DNA of 64,000 bases from Thalassospira profundimaris (GCF_003326675.1 NZ_JPWF01000017.1:21215-85214); one strand, 5' to 3'; positions 1 through 8,867 are shown, numbered from the stretch's first letter. Notes: generated from the letters alone by a model not told the origin. Made by a program: numbers and translations.

Positions 1-1
1 A

Positions 2-610
2 GAATCCGCCAATTCAAGCTCCGAGGGCGGCTCGATGACGGCCCTGCTGGCACTGGGCATCCCCGGTGGTGCTGCAACGGCGGTGTTGCTGGCTGCGTTT
101 TCATTCCACAACCTTGTCGGTGGCCCGGCCTTTATCCGTGATCAGCGCGATATCGTCTATTCGATCATTGTTGGCAATATGGGCCAGGTGCTTCTTCTGG
201 CGATTATCGGCCTTCTGTCCTTGCGCGTGCTTGGCATGATTGTCCGTGTCCCGCTGAGCTATCTGGTGCCATCTGTTCTGGCGCTTTGCGCATGGGGCGG
301 ATTTGGCATCACCGGCACGATTGCCGGACCAGTCACTGTCATGGCCTTTGCCGGTATTGGCTGGTTGATGCGTCACCACAACTACCCCGTCGCTGCCACC
401 GTTATCGGCCTGTTGCTGGGACGCATGACCGAAGGCGAGATCGTCCGCACCCTGCAAATTTCGGGCGGCAATCCGCTGTCCTATCTTGTAGAACGCCCGA
501 TTGCCATCGGCCTTGCCATCCTGATGATCAGTGCCGTCGCCCTGCCACCGATCATGCGCGCCCGGGCAAAGCGCCAGAAACAGCAACGCGCCCACGCGTC
601 TGACAAGTAG
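2..610 (+). CDS. tctA: TTT transporter large permease, TctA family (5' end outside window)
   Basis: C-terminal 202 codons of the large membrane subunit of a tripartite tricarboxylate transporter. The frame is open from base 2 and reads ES-AN-SSSEGGS then an LGIPG motif, which matches the conserved EAANNA...GG...LGIPG region near the middle of TctA proteins. Five or so hydrophobic segments follow, and the tail is basic (RARAKRQKQQ). TctA forms the 12-helix sodium-coupled channel that works with a small TctB subunit and a periplasmic TctC receptor for carboxylates. The ATG at position 35 lies inside the conserved motif and is not the true start. A second, complete TctA gene at 31081-32595 has its own TctB and TctC. 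The partners of this copy must lie upstream of the window. The substrate cannot be told. Confidence 0.88.
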   Translation, partial: ESANSSSEGGSMTALLALGIPGGAATAVLLAAFSFHNLVGGPAFIRDQRDIVYSIIVGNMGQVLLLAIIGLLSLRVLGMIVRVPLSYLVPSVLALCAWGGFGITGTIAGPVTVMAFAGIGWLMRHHNYPVAATVIGLLLGRMTEGEIVRTLQISGGNPLSYLVERPIAIGLAILMISAVALPPIMRARAKRQKQQRAHASDK

Positions 611-642
611 CCCCATCAAACCCCGACCGCCACCACCAAGGC

Positions 643-684
643 AAAGCGACCCGGAAACGACCTTTCCGGGTCGCTTTATTTTTT
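643..684 (+). terminator. Rho-independent terminator after tctA
   Basis: A perfect 15-bp inverted repeat (AAAGCGACCCGGAAA, 5-base loop, TTTCCGGGTCGCTTT) is followed by an A-T tail rich in T on the plus strand. It sits between two convergent genes and probably serves the tctA transcript. Confidence 0.9.
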
Positions 685-691
685 GTGATAT

Positions 692-1615
692 TTAGTCGAT
701 CAATGCATCCAAAGGGCATCCTGCACACGAACCGGATAAATCGCCCGGGTTTTCCTTTTCCCAGTATTGGTCAGGGATTCCTTTCACCCGGCCCGACAGA
801 AACGGGTTGTCGACAAAGAAGACTTTGCGGTTCGGGTCCTTAATCGCCCTCAACGATCTGGCAATGCCTATGTTTGAATAGAAATTCCGCATGAAAGCAC
901 CAGTGTCATAGGCATTCAACAATCCGTTGGTAAGGATATTCTGGCGGTTTCGGTCATCTGCTCGAACATAGAAAAAGAAATCCATCGGATAGGCCAGAAC
1001 CACACTTTGATCAATCACAAGTCCGGCACTTTTCACAAGATCACGTTCTCCATGCACTTCATGCAGTCCGCGATTTAACAGGTCAAACCGCCCGTGTGAC
1101 AACATCCGCCACAGGTTTTCATAGCTTGATTTCTCGACACAAAATCCGTTGCGTTCCAGAATGTCACTGTCAAGCCAGTCAACCCCAGATCCGATGCAAT
1201 GCTTCTTGAGTTCTTCGATAGTGTTGATGCTCTCAAGAACCTCTGCCGTTTCTGGACGGGCAACAAACACCCGATACCCCAAAATGCCCCGTGTCAGGGG
1301 TACATATATCTGCGCAAAGCGCTGTTCTCTTTCGCGGGTGTAACCTGCGAACATCACGTCGATATTACCGCGTTCCATTAAATCCAGAATGCGCGACACC
1401 GAAGCATCACCGAAATCTTCAAAGATCAGTTGATGATCGCCTTCCGCATGTTCGACGGCCAAACGAAGAACATCATACTGGTAGGAAAATGGCCCTTCAT
1501 TCGCATCACCAAACAACGCCACACGGAAAGTTTCTGCCCCAACCGGATTCAAAGCAGAAATAACAAGAATCAAAAAACCAATCGCGAACCGATAGAATAA
1601 ACCGCGAATACCCAA
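692..1615 (-). CDS. periplasmic solute-binding protein, family 3-like
   Basis: Predicted secreted protein of 307 residues. A signal peptide covers about residues 1-27 and ends in NPVGA. The body then begins ETFRVALFGDANEGPFSY, like the first strand of the family 3 extracellular solute-binding fold. A second lobe segment reads IDVMFAGYTREREQRF, where these proteins usually have a phrase of the form D-x-x-x-x-G-x-T-x-T-x-E-R. The start is a TTG at 1613-1615, nine bases after an AGGAGG ribosome site; no ATG is available near it. The protein lacks a transporter neighbour, so it may be a stand-alone sensor or orphan receptor. Two C-terminal cysteines (CAGC) could form a disulfide. The ligand is unknown. 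Confidence 0.7.
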   Translation of the reverse strand: MGIRGLFYRFAIGFLILVISALNPVGAETFRVALFGDANEGPFSYQYDVLRLAVEHAEGDHQLIFEDFGDASVSRILDLMERGNIDVMFAGYTREREQRFAQIYVPLTRGILGYRVFVARPETAEVLESINTIEELKKHCIGSGVDWLDSDILERNGFCVEKSSYENLWRMLSHGRFDLLNRGLHEVHGERDLVKSAGLVIDQSVVLAYPMDFFFYVRADDRNRQNILTNGLLNAYDTGAFMRNFYSNIGIARSLRAIKDPNRKVFFVDNPFLSGRVKGIPDQYWEKENPGDLSGSCAGCPLDALID

Positions 1616-1853
1616 AACCCTATCCCTCCTCTTTAAGCCCGGCGATGTCGCCCGTCCTTAAGCTAGATTGGATTGGAATCGGCGAAATTAAAGCCCTGAA
1701 CACAATGTACTAGCTAATATTTCCGACCTTCCGTCTGCGGCTCGGACCATCAATACAAGATATGAGATCGCACACAACATCCTATGATTGTATTTTGAAT
1801 TGAAAAATTCGAATTATTTAATTTAATAACGAAAATCAGTTGCGATAATTATT

Positions 1854-1868
1854 TAAGAATGATTATTA
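1854..1868. promoter_or_regulatory. candidate Fur box before the ABC importer operon
   Basis: TAAGAATGATTATTA matches the 7-1-7 Fur consensus TGATAATnATTATCA at 11 of 14 fixed positions. It lies about 65 bp before the start codon at 1933 in an A-T-rich stretch. The rest of the 317-bp gap 1616-1932 holds no gene that I can support. Confidence 0.45.
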
Positions 1869-1932
1869 GTCTCGTTACTGATAGCCGCCCGCTGGCATAC
1901 CCCTTAATGACACCAAACAGAAAGACCAGTTT

Positions 1933-2871
1933 ATGGCTTCGCGCTTGCTCGCACGCATGACCCATGCCTTGATCTTGCTGTTCATCGTTTCGGTGATCGG
2001 GTTTGCGCTTTTGCGTTTGATGCCGGGCGACTTTGCCGAAATCCTTCTGATGGCCCAGATGGATGGCACATTGCCAAATGCCGATCAGGTTGCGCTTTAT
2101 GCCGATCAGAACGGTCTGAATGATCCATTGCCCGAACAATATCTGCGCTGGTTGCTTGCCCTGTCGCAAGGCGACCTTGGCAAGTCATTTGTCAGCAATG
2201 AACCGATCATCAACGACATTACCCTGCGCCTTGGACAGTCGCTTTTACTCGCGGTTTTGTCGCTGATCACCGCCCTTTTGATTGCGGTTCCGCTGGGTAT
2301 TTTGTGTGCCCGTTACCCCGGCAGCCGGATTGATCGTATTGCCGGGATGATCAGCGTGATCGGTATGTCGATCCCGAATTTCTGGTATTCGCTTTTACTT
2401 GCCCTGTTGTTTTCGCTTGTTCTTGGCTGGCTTCCGACCGGCGGGCACGGGACATGGGCCCATGCAGTTTTGCCGACCCTTGTGATCGCCACATCGGTGG
2501 CGGGCGTTTTGTCACGCTATGTTCGCGGCAGCCTGCTTGAAGAACTTTCCAAACCCTATATTCGCACCGCCAAGGCCAAGGGGTTAAGCCGCATTCGTAC
2601 TGTTCTGCGCCATGCGCTGCCCAATATTGCACCCGGTGTACTGACATTCTCGGGCATGCAGTTCGCGCGCATTTTTGATGGCATGATCATTGTTGAAACC
2701 CTGTTTGCCTGGCCGGGCATCGGGCGATTTCTGGTCGAATCCCTTTTGAACCGGGATTACCCGGCAATTCAGGCCTGTTTCCTGTTAATCGCGGCATCCT
2801 ACATTCTGGTTAATCTGACCGTGGATATCTGTATCGCCCTTTATGATCCCCGCACCCGGGAGATCATCTGA
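1933..2871 (+). CDS. ABC transporter permease, DppB/NikB type
   Basis: Inner-membrane permease of 312 residues for a peptide/nickel-type (family 5) ABC importer. Six transmembrane segments are visible. The N terminus reads FIVSVIGFALLRLMPGD, typical of DppB/OppB. The cytoplasmic EAA loop that contacts the ATPase is seen as YIRTAKAKGLSRIRTVLRHALPN. The next permease starts in the stop codon (TGATG at 2869-2873), so the two are co-translated. The operon then carries a second permease and a family 5 binding protein, but no ATPase genes. A Fur-box-like site upstream suggests iron control and an iron-related or metallophore substrate. That is inference; dipeptide transport is also possible. Confidence 0.88.
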   Translation: MASRLLARMTHALILLFIVSVIGFALLRLMPGDFAEILLMAQMDGTLPNADQVALYADQNGLNDPLPEQYLRWLLALSQGDLGKSFVSNEPIINDITLRLGQSLLLAVLSLITALLIAVPLGILCARYPGSRIDRIAGMISVIGMSIPNFWYSLLLALLFSLVLGWLPTGGHGTWAHAVLPTLVIATSVAGVLSRYVRGSLLEELSKPYIRTAKAKGLSRIRTVLRHALPNIAPGVLTFSGMQFARIFDGMIIVETLFAWPGIGRFLVESLLNRDYPAIQACFLLIAASYILVNLTVDICIALYDPRTREII

Positions 2872-3731
2872 TGGCAGCACCCATGTTTTCCATTACCAAT
2901 GGCACACTGGTTCAGGCGGGACGCAAATATCTGCGCGGCTATGCGCTGGTCATGGTCCTGATCATTCTGGCGGTTTTGATCCTGCCGTTTTTTGCGCCCA
3001 ATGATCCGTACAAGGCACAATTCCTGTTTCGCCTGAAACCGCCAAGCTGGGATTATCCGCTTGGCACCGACGCGCTTGGCCGGTGTGTTTTGTCCCGTCT
3101 GATGTATGGCGCCCGTTTGACCACCGCATCCGCCCTTGTTGTTGTGTTATCCGCATCTGTCATCGGCAGCTTGATCGGTGCACTTGCCGGGATGGTGGGC
3201 GGCATTCTGGACCGTGCATTGATGCGCTTTTGCGAAGGCATGTCGGTTTTCCCCGCCCTTGCTATTTGCATGATCATTGCCGGAACCCTTGGCCTTGGAT
3301 TACAGGCCGTGATCATTGCCCTGATCACCGTCCACTGGACCGATTATGCGCGTGTGGTGCGCAATGCTGTGATTGTCGAACGCACCAAACCCTATGTCAT
3401 GGCGGCCGAGGCCCTTGGCGCACGCCGCCACCGCATCGCACATCGTCATATTTTCCCGAATATCATCGGCCCGCTTTTGACCTTGGCGGCCTATTCCATG
3501 TCATGGGCAATCCTTGCCTTTGCCGGTCTGAGTTTCCTTGGGCTGGGCGTGGAACCGGGCACACCGGAATGGGGCCTGATGATTGCTGAATCACGCAATT
3601 ACCTGCGCGATTACCCGCGCCTGGTGCTGGCACCGGGCCTGACCATCGCGGCCTTTGTTGTCGCGGTGAACCTTCTCGGAGACTTGCTTGGGGACCGTTT
3701 CCGACTTCGTCAGATCAACTACCTTCACTAG
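2871..3731 (+). CDS. ABC transporter permease, DppC/NikC type
   Basis: Second inner-membrane permease of the same importer, 286 residues. An N-terminal helix is followed by the DppC hallmark LGTDALGRCVLSRLMYGAR (residues about 62-80) and five further helices. The EAA loop reads YVMAAEALGARRHRIAHRHIFPN. The family phrase LSFLGLGVEPGTPEWGLMI is present near the C terminus. The start codon overlaps the stop of the DppB-type gene by one base. The binding protein gene begins within 20 bp of this stop. DppC-type subunits pair with DppB-type subunits and two ATPases; those ATPases must be encoded elsewhere if this system imports by ATP hydrolysis. Confidence 0.88.
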   Translation: MAAPMFSITNGTLVQAGRKYLRGYALVMVLIILAVLILPFFAPNDPYKAQFLFRLKPPSWDYPLGTDALGRCVLSRLMYGARLTTASALVVVLSASVIGSLIGALAGMVGGILDRALMRFCEGMSVFPALAICMIIAGTLGLGLQAVIIALITVHWTDYARVVRNAVIVERTKPYVMAAEALGARRHRIAHRHIFPNIIGPLLTLAAYSMSWAILAFAGLSFLGLGVEPGTPEWGLMIAESRNYLRDYPRLVLAPGLTIAAFVVAVNLLGDLLGDRFRLRQINYLH

Positions 3732-3749
3732 ATGGACAGAGACCGCAAG

Positions 3750-5285
3750 ATGATCAAAAAGACACTTCTCGGGGCTGCCTTTGCAGCTCTGGCACTGGGC
3801 AGCTTTGCCCTTGCACCGCACGACGCCCATGCATCCGATGACAAGACCCTTGTGATCGGCACCATGTGGGAATCCCTGCCGCTTTCGATGAAGCCGCGCC
3901 GGTCGCGTTTCTTCAATGAAAGTGAAATCCTCGATACACTGGTCAAGCTTGACTACGACCTGAAACCGGTCCCCGGTCTTGCCACCGCATGGAATCGCGT
4001 ATCCCCGACCGTCTGGCAGTTCAAACTGCGCGAGAATGTTGTTTTCCATGACGGCACCAAACTTGATGCCGAGGCGGTTAAATTCTCGCTCGAACGGGTG
4101 ATTGCGCTGCTGCCTTATGCCGCCGATCTTTTGAACGTGAAATCGATCAAGGCCGTTTCGCCGCTGGTGCTTGAGATCGAAAACACCGAACCCTATGCCG
4201 CCCTGCCCAACCAGCTTTCAGACGCCATCACGGTTGTCTATGCCAAGTCATCCTTTGATGATGCGGGCGAATTCGTCAAACCGGTCGGCACCGGCCCCTG
4301 GAAATTCGAAGAATACCGCAAACAGGACCGCACCATCGTATCGCGCTTTGACGGATATTGGGGTGAAAAGCCCGCGCTTGAGAAGATCGAATATCGCTTT
4401 ATCCCCGATCACAATTCACGCACCCTCGCCCTTGAGGCAGGCGAAATTGATTTCGTCACCAACCTTTTGCCATCCGATGTCAAACGCCTGTCCAAAGACG
4501 ATGATTTCAAGGTCTATGCCGAACCGACTTCGGGCCTTTATTACGGCGCGTTCAATGCCGGTGAAAAAAGTGTCCTTTCCGATGTCCGCATTCGTCAGGC
4601 CGTCAATGCACTGGTGGATCGCAATCTGATTGTCGATGGTGCCCTTGACGGTGTTGGCAACCCGGCATGGGATTTCTTTGCGCCTGGCTTTGACTGGGCC
4701 CCGCAGGCCGATGCCAAATACAAACTTGATCCGGAACTTGCTGCATCGCTTCTGACCGATGCCGGTTACGAAAAGACCGATGGCAAATGGATGAAGGATG
4801 GCCAGCAACTGACACTGCGTATCCTCAGCTATTCATCGCGTACCGAAATGCCGATGATCACCGAGGCCATGGCCGCCCTTTTGAATGAACAGGGCATCGC
4901 CACCGAGATCGGTATGTATACCTGGGGCGGAATGCTTGATCTGGTCAAACAGGGTGAATATGACGTCTCCGTCGTATTCTGGACCCCGGAAATGATCGGC
5001 CATCCGGATCTGCATCTGAAATCGCAGTTCCATTCCAAGGCGGGCCTGAATTACCAATTCTGGGAAAATGCCGACTTTGATGCCGCTGTCGACAAGGGCC
5101 GCACCCTTGACCTTGGCGATGAACAGGCAGCAACCTATACCAAGGCCATGAACATCCTGTATGATGATGCACCGATCATTCCGCTGGTCCACAAGGTGTT
5201 TGTTGTCGCGTCCACCAGCAAGCTTAAAAACTATCACATTCATCCGTCAGGCTTCTTCTTTGACTTCAAGAATGTCTCGAAATAA
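3750..5285 (+). CDS. ABC transporter substrate-binding protein, family 5
   Basis: Periplasmic receptor of 511 residues for the importer encoded just upstream. The signal peptide is MIKKTLLGAAFAALALGSFA followed by a cleavage region near APHDAHA. Family 5 (DppA/OppA/NikA) features are clear: an early LATAWNRVSPTVWQFKLRENVVFHDG block, a KPVGTGPWKFEEYR block near residue 180, and a C-terminal region ending in a YHIHPSGFFFDF phrase. The start at 3750 is chosen over 3732 because it begins the signal peptide directly and has an AGAGAC site upstream. The ligand is not readable from sequence. A Fur-box-like site before the operon and the neighbouring Zur-controlled locus hint at a metal complex. Confidence 0.87.
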   Translation: MIKKTLLGAAFAALALGSFALAPHDAHASDDKTLVIGTMWESLPLSMKPRRSRFFNESEILDTLVKLDYDLKPVPGLATAWNRVSPTVWQFKLRENVVFHDGTKLDAEAVKFSLERVIALLPYAADLLNVKSIKAVSPLVLEIENTEPYAALPNQLSDAITVVYAKSSFDDAGEFVKPVGTGPWKFEEYRKQDRTIVSRFDGYWGEKPALEKIEYRFIPDHNSRTLALEAGEIDFVTNLLPSDVKRLSKDDDFKVYAEPTSGLYYGAFNAGEKSVLSDVRIRQAVNALVDRNLIVDGALDGVGNPAWDFFAPGFDWAPQADAKYKLDPELAASLLTDAGYEKTDGKWMKDGQQLTLRILSYSSRTEMPMITEAMAALLNEQGIATEIGMYTWGGMLDLVKQGEYDVSVVFWTPEMIGHPDLHLKSQFHSKAGLNYQFWENADFDAAVDKGRTLDLGDEQAATYTKAMNILYDDAPIIPLVHKVFVVASTSKLKNYHIHPSGFFFDFKNVSK

Positions 5286-5307
5286 GCCACCAACACCCCA
5301 ACGAAAA

Positions 5308-5335
5308 AGAGCCGCCCGATGGGCGGCTCTTTGAT
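5308..5335 (+). terminator. Rho-independent terminator after the family 5 ABC operon
   Basis: AGAGCCGCCC-GAT-GGGCGGCTCT hairpin followed by TTGATTT, 23 bp after the stop codon. Confidence 0.85.
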
Positions 5336-5489
5336 TTCCACAGCACGACCCACACCAACTACACATGTTGATTTTTCATTTCAGATGCGGAACTCATCTA
5401 TTTCGATCAGTTAATTATTCCTAATTGGATCAACTAACGGGGCACGACCTTGGCCTGGATTATTGTAGCCCGAGTTTTCCCTTGACCAA

Positions 5490-5506
5490 ATGTTACGATA
5501 TAACAT
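5490..5506. promoter_or_regulatory. Zur operator before znuA
   Basis: ATGTTA-N5-TAACAT, a perfect inverted repeat of the kind bound by the zinc repressor Zur in Proteobacteria (TGTTATAnnATAACA-like). It lies 46 bp upstream of the znuA start, as expected for repression under zinc-replete conditions. Confidence 0.8.
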
Positions 5507-5551
5507 AACAATACGCACCCAACCTTTCCCTACACGAACCGGATTGATCGC

Positions 5552-6664
5552 ATGTCCTCGCTTCCCACTGCATTTCGCCGTCTTGTCCTGGCTGCCCCGC
5601 TGCTTGCCGCTGTGCCCATGGCAATGAGCTTCACCAACGCCGCACAGGCACATGGTGATGACGCCCCAAAAGTTGTCGTTTCGATCAAACCGATCCACAG
5701 CCTTGCCAGTGCAATCATGAAGGATATCGGCGAACCGGTTCTGCTGGTTGATGGTGCATCATCACCGCATGCCTATTCATTGCGTCCAAGCGAGGCCCGC
5801 GCATTGCGGGATGCCGATCTTGTTGTTTATGTATCGCACCGTCTTGAAGGCTTTTTGAAAAAGCCCCTGCAAACACTGTCTGCCAAAAGCCATCAGCTTG
5901 AACTGATCGAGGTCGCAGGACTTGCCCTTCGCGATATGCGTGAAGGCGGAACATGGGAAGCCCATGATCACGGGGACCACGAGGATCACGGAGATCATGA
6001 AGGCCATGACGATCACGATGATCATGACCACGATGCACACGATCACACCGAACACGCCCATGAAGACCATCATGATGATCATGACGACCATCACGACGAA
6101 CATGACGCCCACGGTGAAGAAGATCACCATCACGAACATGGTGGTGTCGATCCCCACATCTGGATGGATCCGGCCAATGGCGCAAGCATCGCAACGGCGA
6201 TTGCCGAAGAACTGGCCGAGATCGATCCGGAACATGCCGATGACTATCGGGCAAATCTGAAAACGCTACTTGCCAGCCTGACCGCACTTGGTAATCTTCT
6301 TCGCCAAGAGATCGCCCCGATTCAGGGTAAACCCTATGTCGTGTTCCATGATGCCTATCAGTATCTGGAAACCGGGTTTGGCCTGACCGCAGTCGGTTCG
6401 ATCACGGTGTCGCCTGATCAGAAGCCCGGAGCCAAGCGCCTTCATGAAATCGAAGACAAAATTCGTGATACAGGTGCCGTCTGCATCTTTGCCGAACCGC
6501 AATTCCGCCCGGCAATTGTCGAGGCCGTTGTTTCCGATACCGGCATTCGCGCAGGGACCCTTGACCCGCTTGGCGCGGAAATTGACGCTGGCCCGGATGC
6601 CTATCAAAAAATCCTTGAACAGAATGTTGCTGCCCTTGTCGAATGCCTCGGCAAAGGTTCGTAA
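5552..6664 (+). CDS. znuA: zinc-binding periplasmic protein ZnuA
   Basis: Zinc receptor of the cluster A-I binding-protein family, 370 residues. The signal peptide ends near TNAAQA at about residue 33. The metal-site histidines are visible in IKPIHSLASA, ASSPHAYSLRPSEA, VDPHIWMDP and VFHDAYQYLE. Between the first two and third ligands runs a very long His/Asp-rich loop, roughly residues 136-197, the ZnuA-type charged loop thought to sense or load zinc. A Zur operator lies directly upstream. The gene overlaps the following zevA-like gene, so the three genes form one operon. No znuB or znuC is present here. The receptor may therefore serve a distant ZnuBC or hand zinc to ZevB. Confidence 0.92.
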   Translation: MSSLPTAFRRLVLAAPLLAAVPMAMSFTNAAQAHGDDAPKVVVSIKPIHSLASAIMKDIGEPVLLVDGASSPHAYSLRPSEARALRDADLVVYVSHRLEGFLKKPLQTLSAKSHQLELIEVAGLALRDMREGGTWEAHDHGDHEDHGDHEGHDDHDDHDHDAHDHTEHAHEDHHDDHDDHHDEHDAHGEEDHHHEHGGVDPHIWMDPANGASIATAIAEELAEIDPEHADDYRANLKTLLASLTALGNLLRQEIAPIQGKPYVVFHDAYQYLETGFGLTAVGSITVSPDQKPGAKRLHEIEDKIRDTGAVCIFAEPQFRPAIVEAVVSDTGIRAGTLDPLGAEIDAGPDAYQKILEQNVAALVECLGKGS

Positions 6665-7319
6665 ATCCTGTCTGACCCTTCTGGTTGCTGGCACTTCTGT
6701 GCTGGCAACCAGCACGACGGCACTTGCGCATCCTCATGTCTGGATTGATGCCAGTGCCGAATTTCTATTTGAAAATGACCAGATCACCGGCATTCATGTC
6801 CATTGGGTGTTTGATGATCTGTTCAGCATGACGCTGATGGACGAATTCGACGAAAACCACGACACGCGGTTCTTTGGCGATGAAAACACCAACCTTCGTG
6901 ACAATGCGTTTGCGGCTTTGGCCGAGGTTTCCTGGTTGACCCATCTGCGACGCAACGAAGAATTACAGACCTTTGCCGGCACCTCGGACTTCAAGGCCGA
7001 TGTTACCGATGACCGGCGGGTAAGCTATGACTTCAAGCTGATGCTGGCCACACCGCTCGATCCGAAAAAGGACACAATCAGCCTGTCTGTCTATGACGCA
7101 GAATACTACATTGATGTCGCCTTTACCCAGGTCGACCCCGTTCTGTTTTCCGGCACCAAGAACCTGTCCTGCCATTTCGAAATGAGCGAAGATGAAAAGA
7201 ACCGCATCTATTTTGATCTTGTCGCACCGATCCGTGCCGACCTTGTTTGCGCGGGCAAAGTGGCAGATGGCGGCAATTCTGGCGGCCTTGCTCCTGGTGA
7301 TTTCGTTCGGGTCGAGTAA
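6624..7319 (+). CDS. zevA: periplasmic DUF1007 protein, ZevA-like
   Basis: DUF1007 protein of 231 residues. A signal peptide (residues 1-35, ending TTALA) precedes HPHVWIDASAEF, the hallmark of the family, with two histidines that probably bind metal. In Haemophilus influenzae, ZevA (DUF1007) and the ZevB permease act together in zinc acquisition. The start at 6624 lies inside znuA (41-bp overlap); 6597 is an alternative in the same frame. Both give a signal peptide. The gene overlaps the next gene by 53 bp, which implies translational coupling. Placement under a Zur operator supports a zinc role. That the protein passes zinc to ZevB is inference. Confidence 0.8.
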   Translation: MLLPLSNASAKVRKSCLTLLVAGTSVLATSTTALAHPHVWIDASAEFLFENDQITGIHVHWVFDDLFSMTLMDEFDENHDTRFFGDENTNLRDNAFAALAEVSWLTHLRRNEELQTFAGTSDFKADVTDDRRVSYDFKLMLATPLDPKKDTISLSVYDAEYYIDVAFTQVDPVLFSGTKNLSCHFEMSEDEKNRIYFDLVAPIRADLVCAGKVADGGNSGGLAPGDFVRVE

Positions 7320-8340
7320 TTCGGCTTTTGCCCAGTCGTCCAATCTTCTGGGCCGAGGCAGCGGCAATAGCCATGATAGCGCTAACATCCCGCAAAATCA
7401 GGAGCCTGCGGGCTCCGAGAATAGTCTGATCACCCTGCCCGACTGGTTGTCGGATATCATTGGTCAGACAATTATCATTCAGACCAAACTTAACCGTGAA
7501 ATCACCGGAACGCTGCGCGAAGCCAAATCAAGCAACAGCTTTTGGCCGGGCCTGATGATAATTGCGCTGTCCTTTGCCTATGGCGTGTTTCATGCAGCGG
7601 GGCCCGGACATGGCAAGATGGTCACGACCACCTATTTCCTGTCACGCGATGCCGGATGGAAACAGGGTGTGGCGATGGGCAGCCTGATTGCCGCGGTTCA
7701 GGCCGTAACGGCCATCGTGCTTGTTGGCGGGATGACGATTATCCTTAATCTTGGACCGGCGGCGATCACCCAAAACGGCCTTGTTCTTGAAGCCATTTCA
7801 TATGCCCTGATTGCCGGTCTTGGCGGCTTGATGTGTTTGCGTATCCTTCAGGGCCGCGATGATTGCTGTGATCATGGCGGTCATCACCATCATTATCACG
7901 ATCATGGCCATAGCCACGATCACAACCATGATGATCACAGTCACTGTAATCATGACCATGACCATCACGCAGATCACGGACATAACCACGACACGACCCC
8001 TGCCCGTCAAACCGGATGGCAGATGATTGCAAGCGGTATCGTGGTTGGCCTGCGCCCCTGTACCGGCTCGATCCTTGTTTTGCTATTCACCATGGCAAAC
8101 GGGATGTTTCTGATCGGGGTCGGGGCGGCTTTTGCGATGGCGCTTGGTGTTGCCCTGACCATCAGCCTGATCGGCCTTGCCGCCATTGGCATTCGAACCG
8201 GCACCCAGCACCTGTTTAACGTTTCCGAGGGAACGTCAGGCATGATCCGCAAAACAGTCGGCTTTACCGGAGCTTTGATTATTACACTATTTGGTGTGAT
8301 GCTTTTGCTGGCATCGGCCCGCCAGCTCGGATGGCTTTGA
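7267..8340 (+). CDS. zevB: NicO/RcnA-family metal permease, ZevB-like
   Basis: Membrane protein of 357 residues in the nickel/cobalt NicO (RcnA) family. The order is: an N-terminal signal-like helix (MAAILAALLLVISF, cleavage near SAFAQ), a short periplasmic segment, then helices beginning LIIALSFAYGVFHAAGPGHGK. The GVFHAAGPGHGK motif is the conserved metal-pathway signature. A His-rich cytoplasmic loop (about residues 201-245) precedes GLRPCTGSILVLLF, the second family signature. RcnA itself is an exporter, while ZevB of Haemophilus supports zinc uptake. The Zur operator and the znuA and zevA genes argue for zinc import here. Confidence 0.82.
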   Translation: MAAILAALLLVISFGSSNSAFAQSSNLLGRGSGNSHDSANIPQNQEPAGSENSLITLPDWLSDIIGQTIIIQTKLNREITGTLREAKSSNSFWPGLMIIALSFAYGVFHAAGPGHGKMVTTTYFLSRDAGWKQGVAMGSLIAAVQAVTAIVLVGGMTIILNLGPAAITQNGLVLEAISYALIAGLGGLMCLRILQGRDDCCDHGGHHHHYHDHGHSHDHNHDDHSHCNHDHDHHADHGHNHDTTPARQTGWQMIASGIVVGLRPCTGSILVLLFTMANGMFLIGVGAAFAMALGVALTISLIGLAAIGIRTGTQHLFNVSEGTSGMIRKTVGFTGALIITLFGVMLLLASARQLGWL

Positions 8341-8350
8341 ATACATGAAA

Positions 8351-8383
8351 ACAGCCCGCAAGATCGCCTTGCGGGCTGTTTGA
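8351..8383 (+). terminator. Rho-independent terminator after zevB
   Basis: ACAGCCCGCAAG-N5-CTTGCGGGCTGT hairpin followed by a short T-rich tail. It lies between convergent genes and can serve both. Confidence 0.85.
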
Positions 8384-8420
8384 TTTCCGGGTCCGGCTCC
8401 TTTTTTTAGAGCCCGGCCGC

Positions 8421-8867
8421 CTATTTCGCGCTGACGACCTTCATGACCAGTTTGCCGTCCGGCTTGATCGGGCCGTCTTCCTTGGCACCCAGCGTATATT
8501 CAAACACGCCGGTCTTCATGCCGCCGGTTTCGGCATGGATCATCAGCATAAGCATCTCGCCCGACTTGACCGGTTCCTGAAGGATCGCGGCAACATCCAT
8601 GTTCTCGCCCTTTTTGATCGGAGCATAGCCAACCACCGGACCCGGCTTCATATCCTTGTCGGTGCGATGAACAACCAGCCAGCCGTTTTCACCCGCCGTA
8701 ATCTTTGCCGCAGTAACCGTACCGCCCGACATGTCCTGATCCATGGCTTCGACCATCGGACCCATTGCGTGGGCGGTTGCCGATACGCCAAACACGAAGC
8801 CCGCGCTCAGCATCATGGCCGTCATTACACCGGTTGCCTTTGCAGTAGCCTTGGCTTTGAACGTCAT
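8421..8867 (-). CDS. secreted DUF7282-like protein
   Basis: Small secreted protein of 148 residues. The start at 8867 has a strong AGGAGA site and opens a signal peptide that ends near SATAHA (about residue 34). The mature part reads like a single beta-rich domain of the DUF7282 type, with a GWLVVHRTDKDMKPGPVVGY block and a C-terminal GKLVMKVV strand. The biochemical role is unknown. It lies downstream of the ECF sigma/anti-sigma pair on the same strand, and its promoter region shares a motif with the one before the sigma gene. It is a good candidate target of that sigma factor. Confidence 0.72.
   Translation of the reverse strand: MTFKAKATAKATGVMTAMMLSAGFVFGVSATAHAMGPMVEAMDQDMSGGTVTAAKITAGENGWLVVHRTDKDMKPGPVVGYAPIKKGENMDVAAILQEPVKSGEMLMLMIHAETGGMKTGVFEYTLGAKEDGPIKPDGKLVMKVVSAK

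Noticed and set aside
5715..6287. His/Arg- and Val/Met-rich frames opposite the znuA charged loop
   Set aside because: They arise from the repetitive His/Asp codons of znuA on the other strand.
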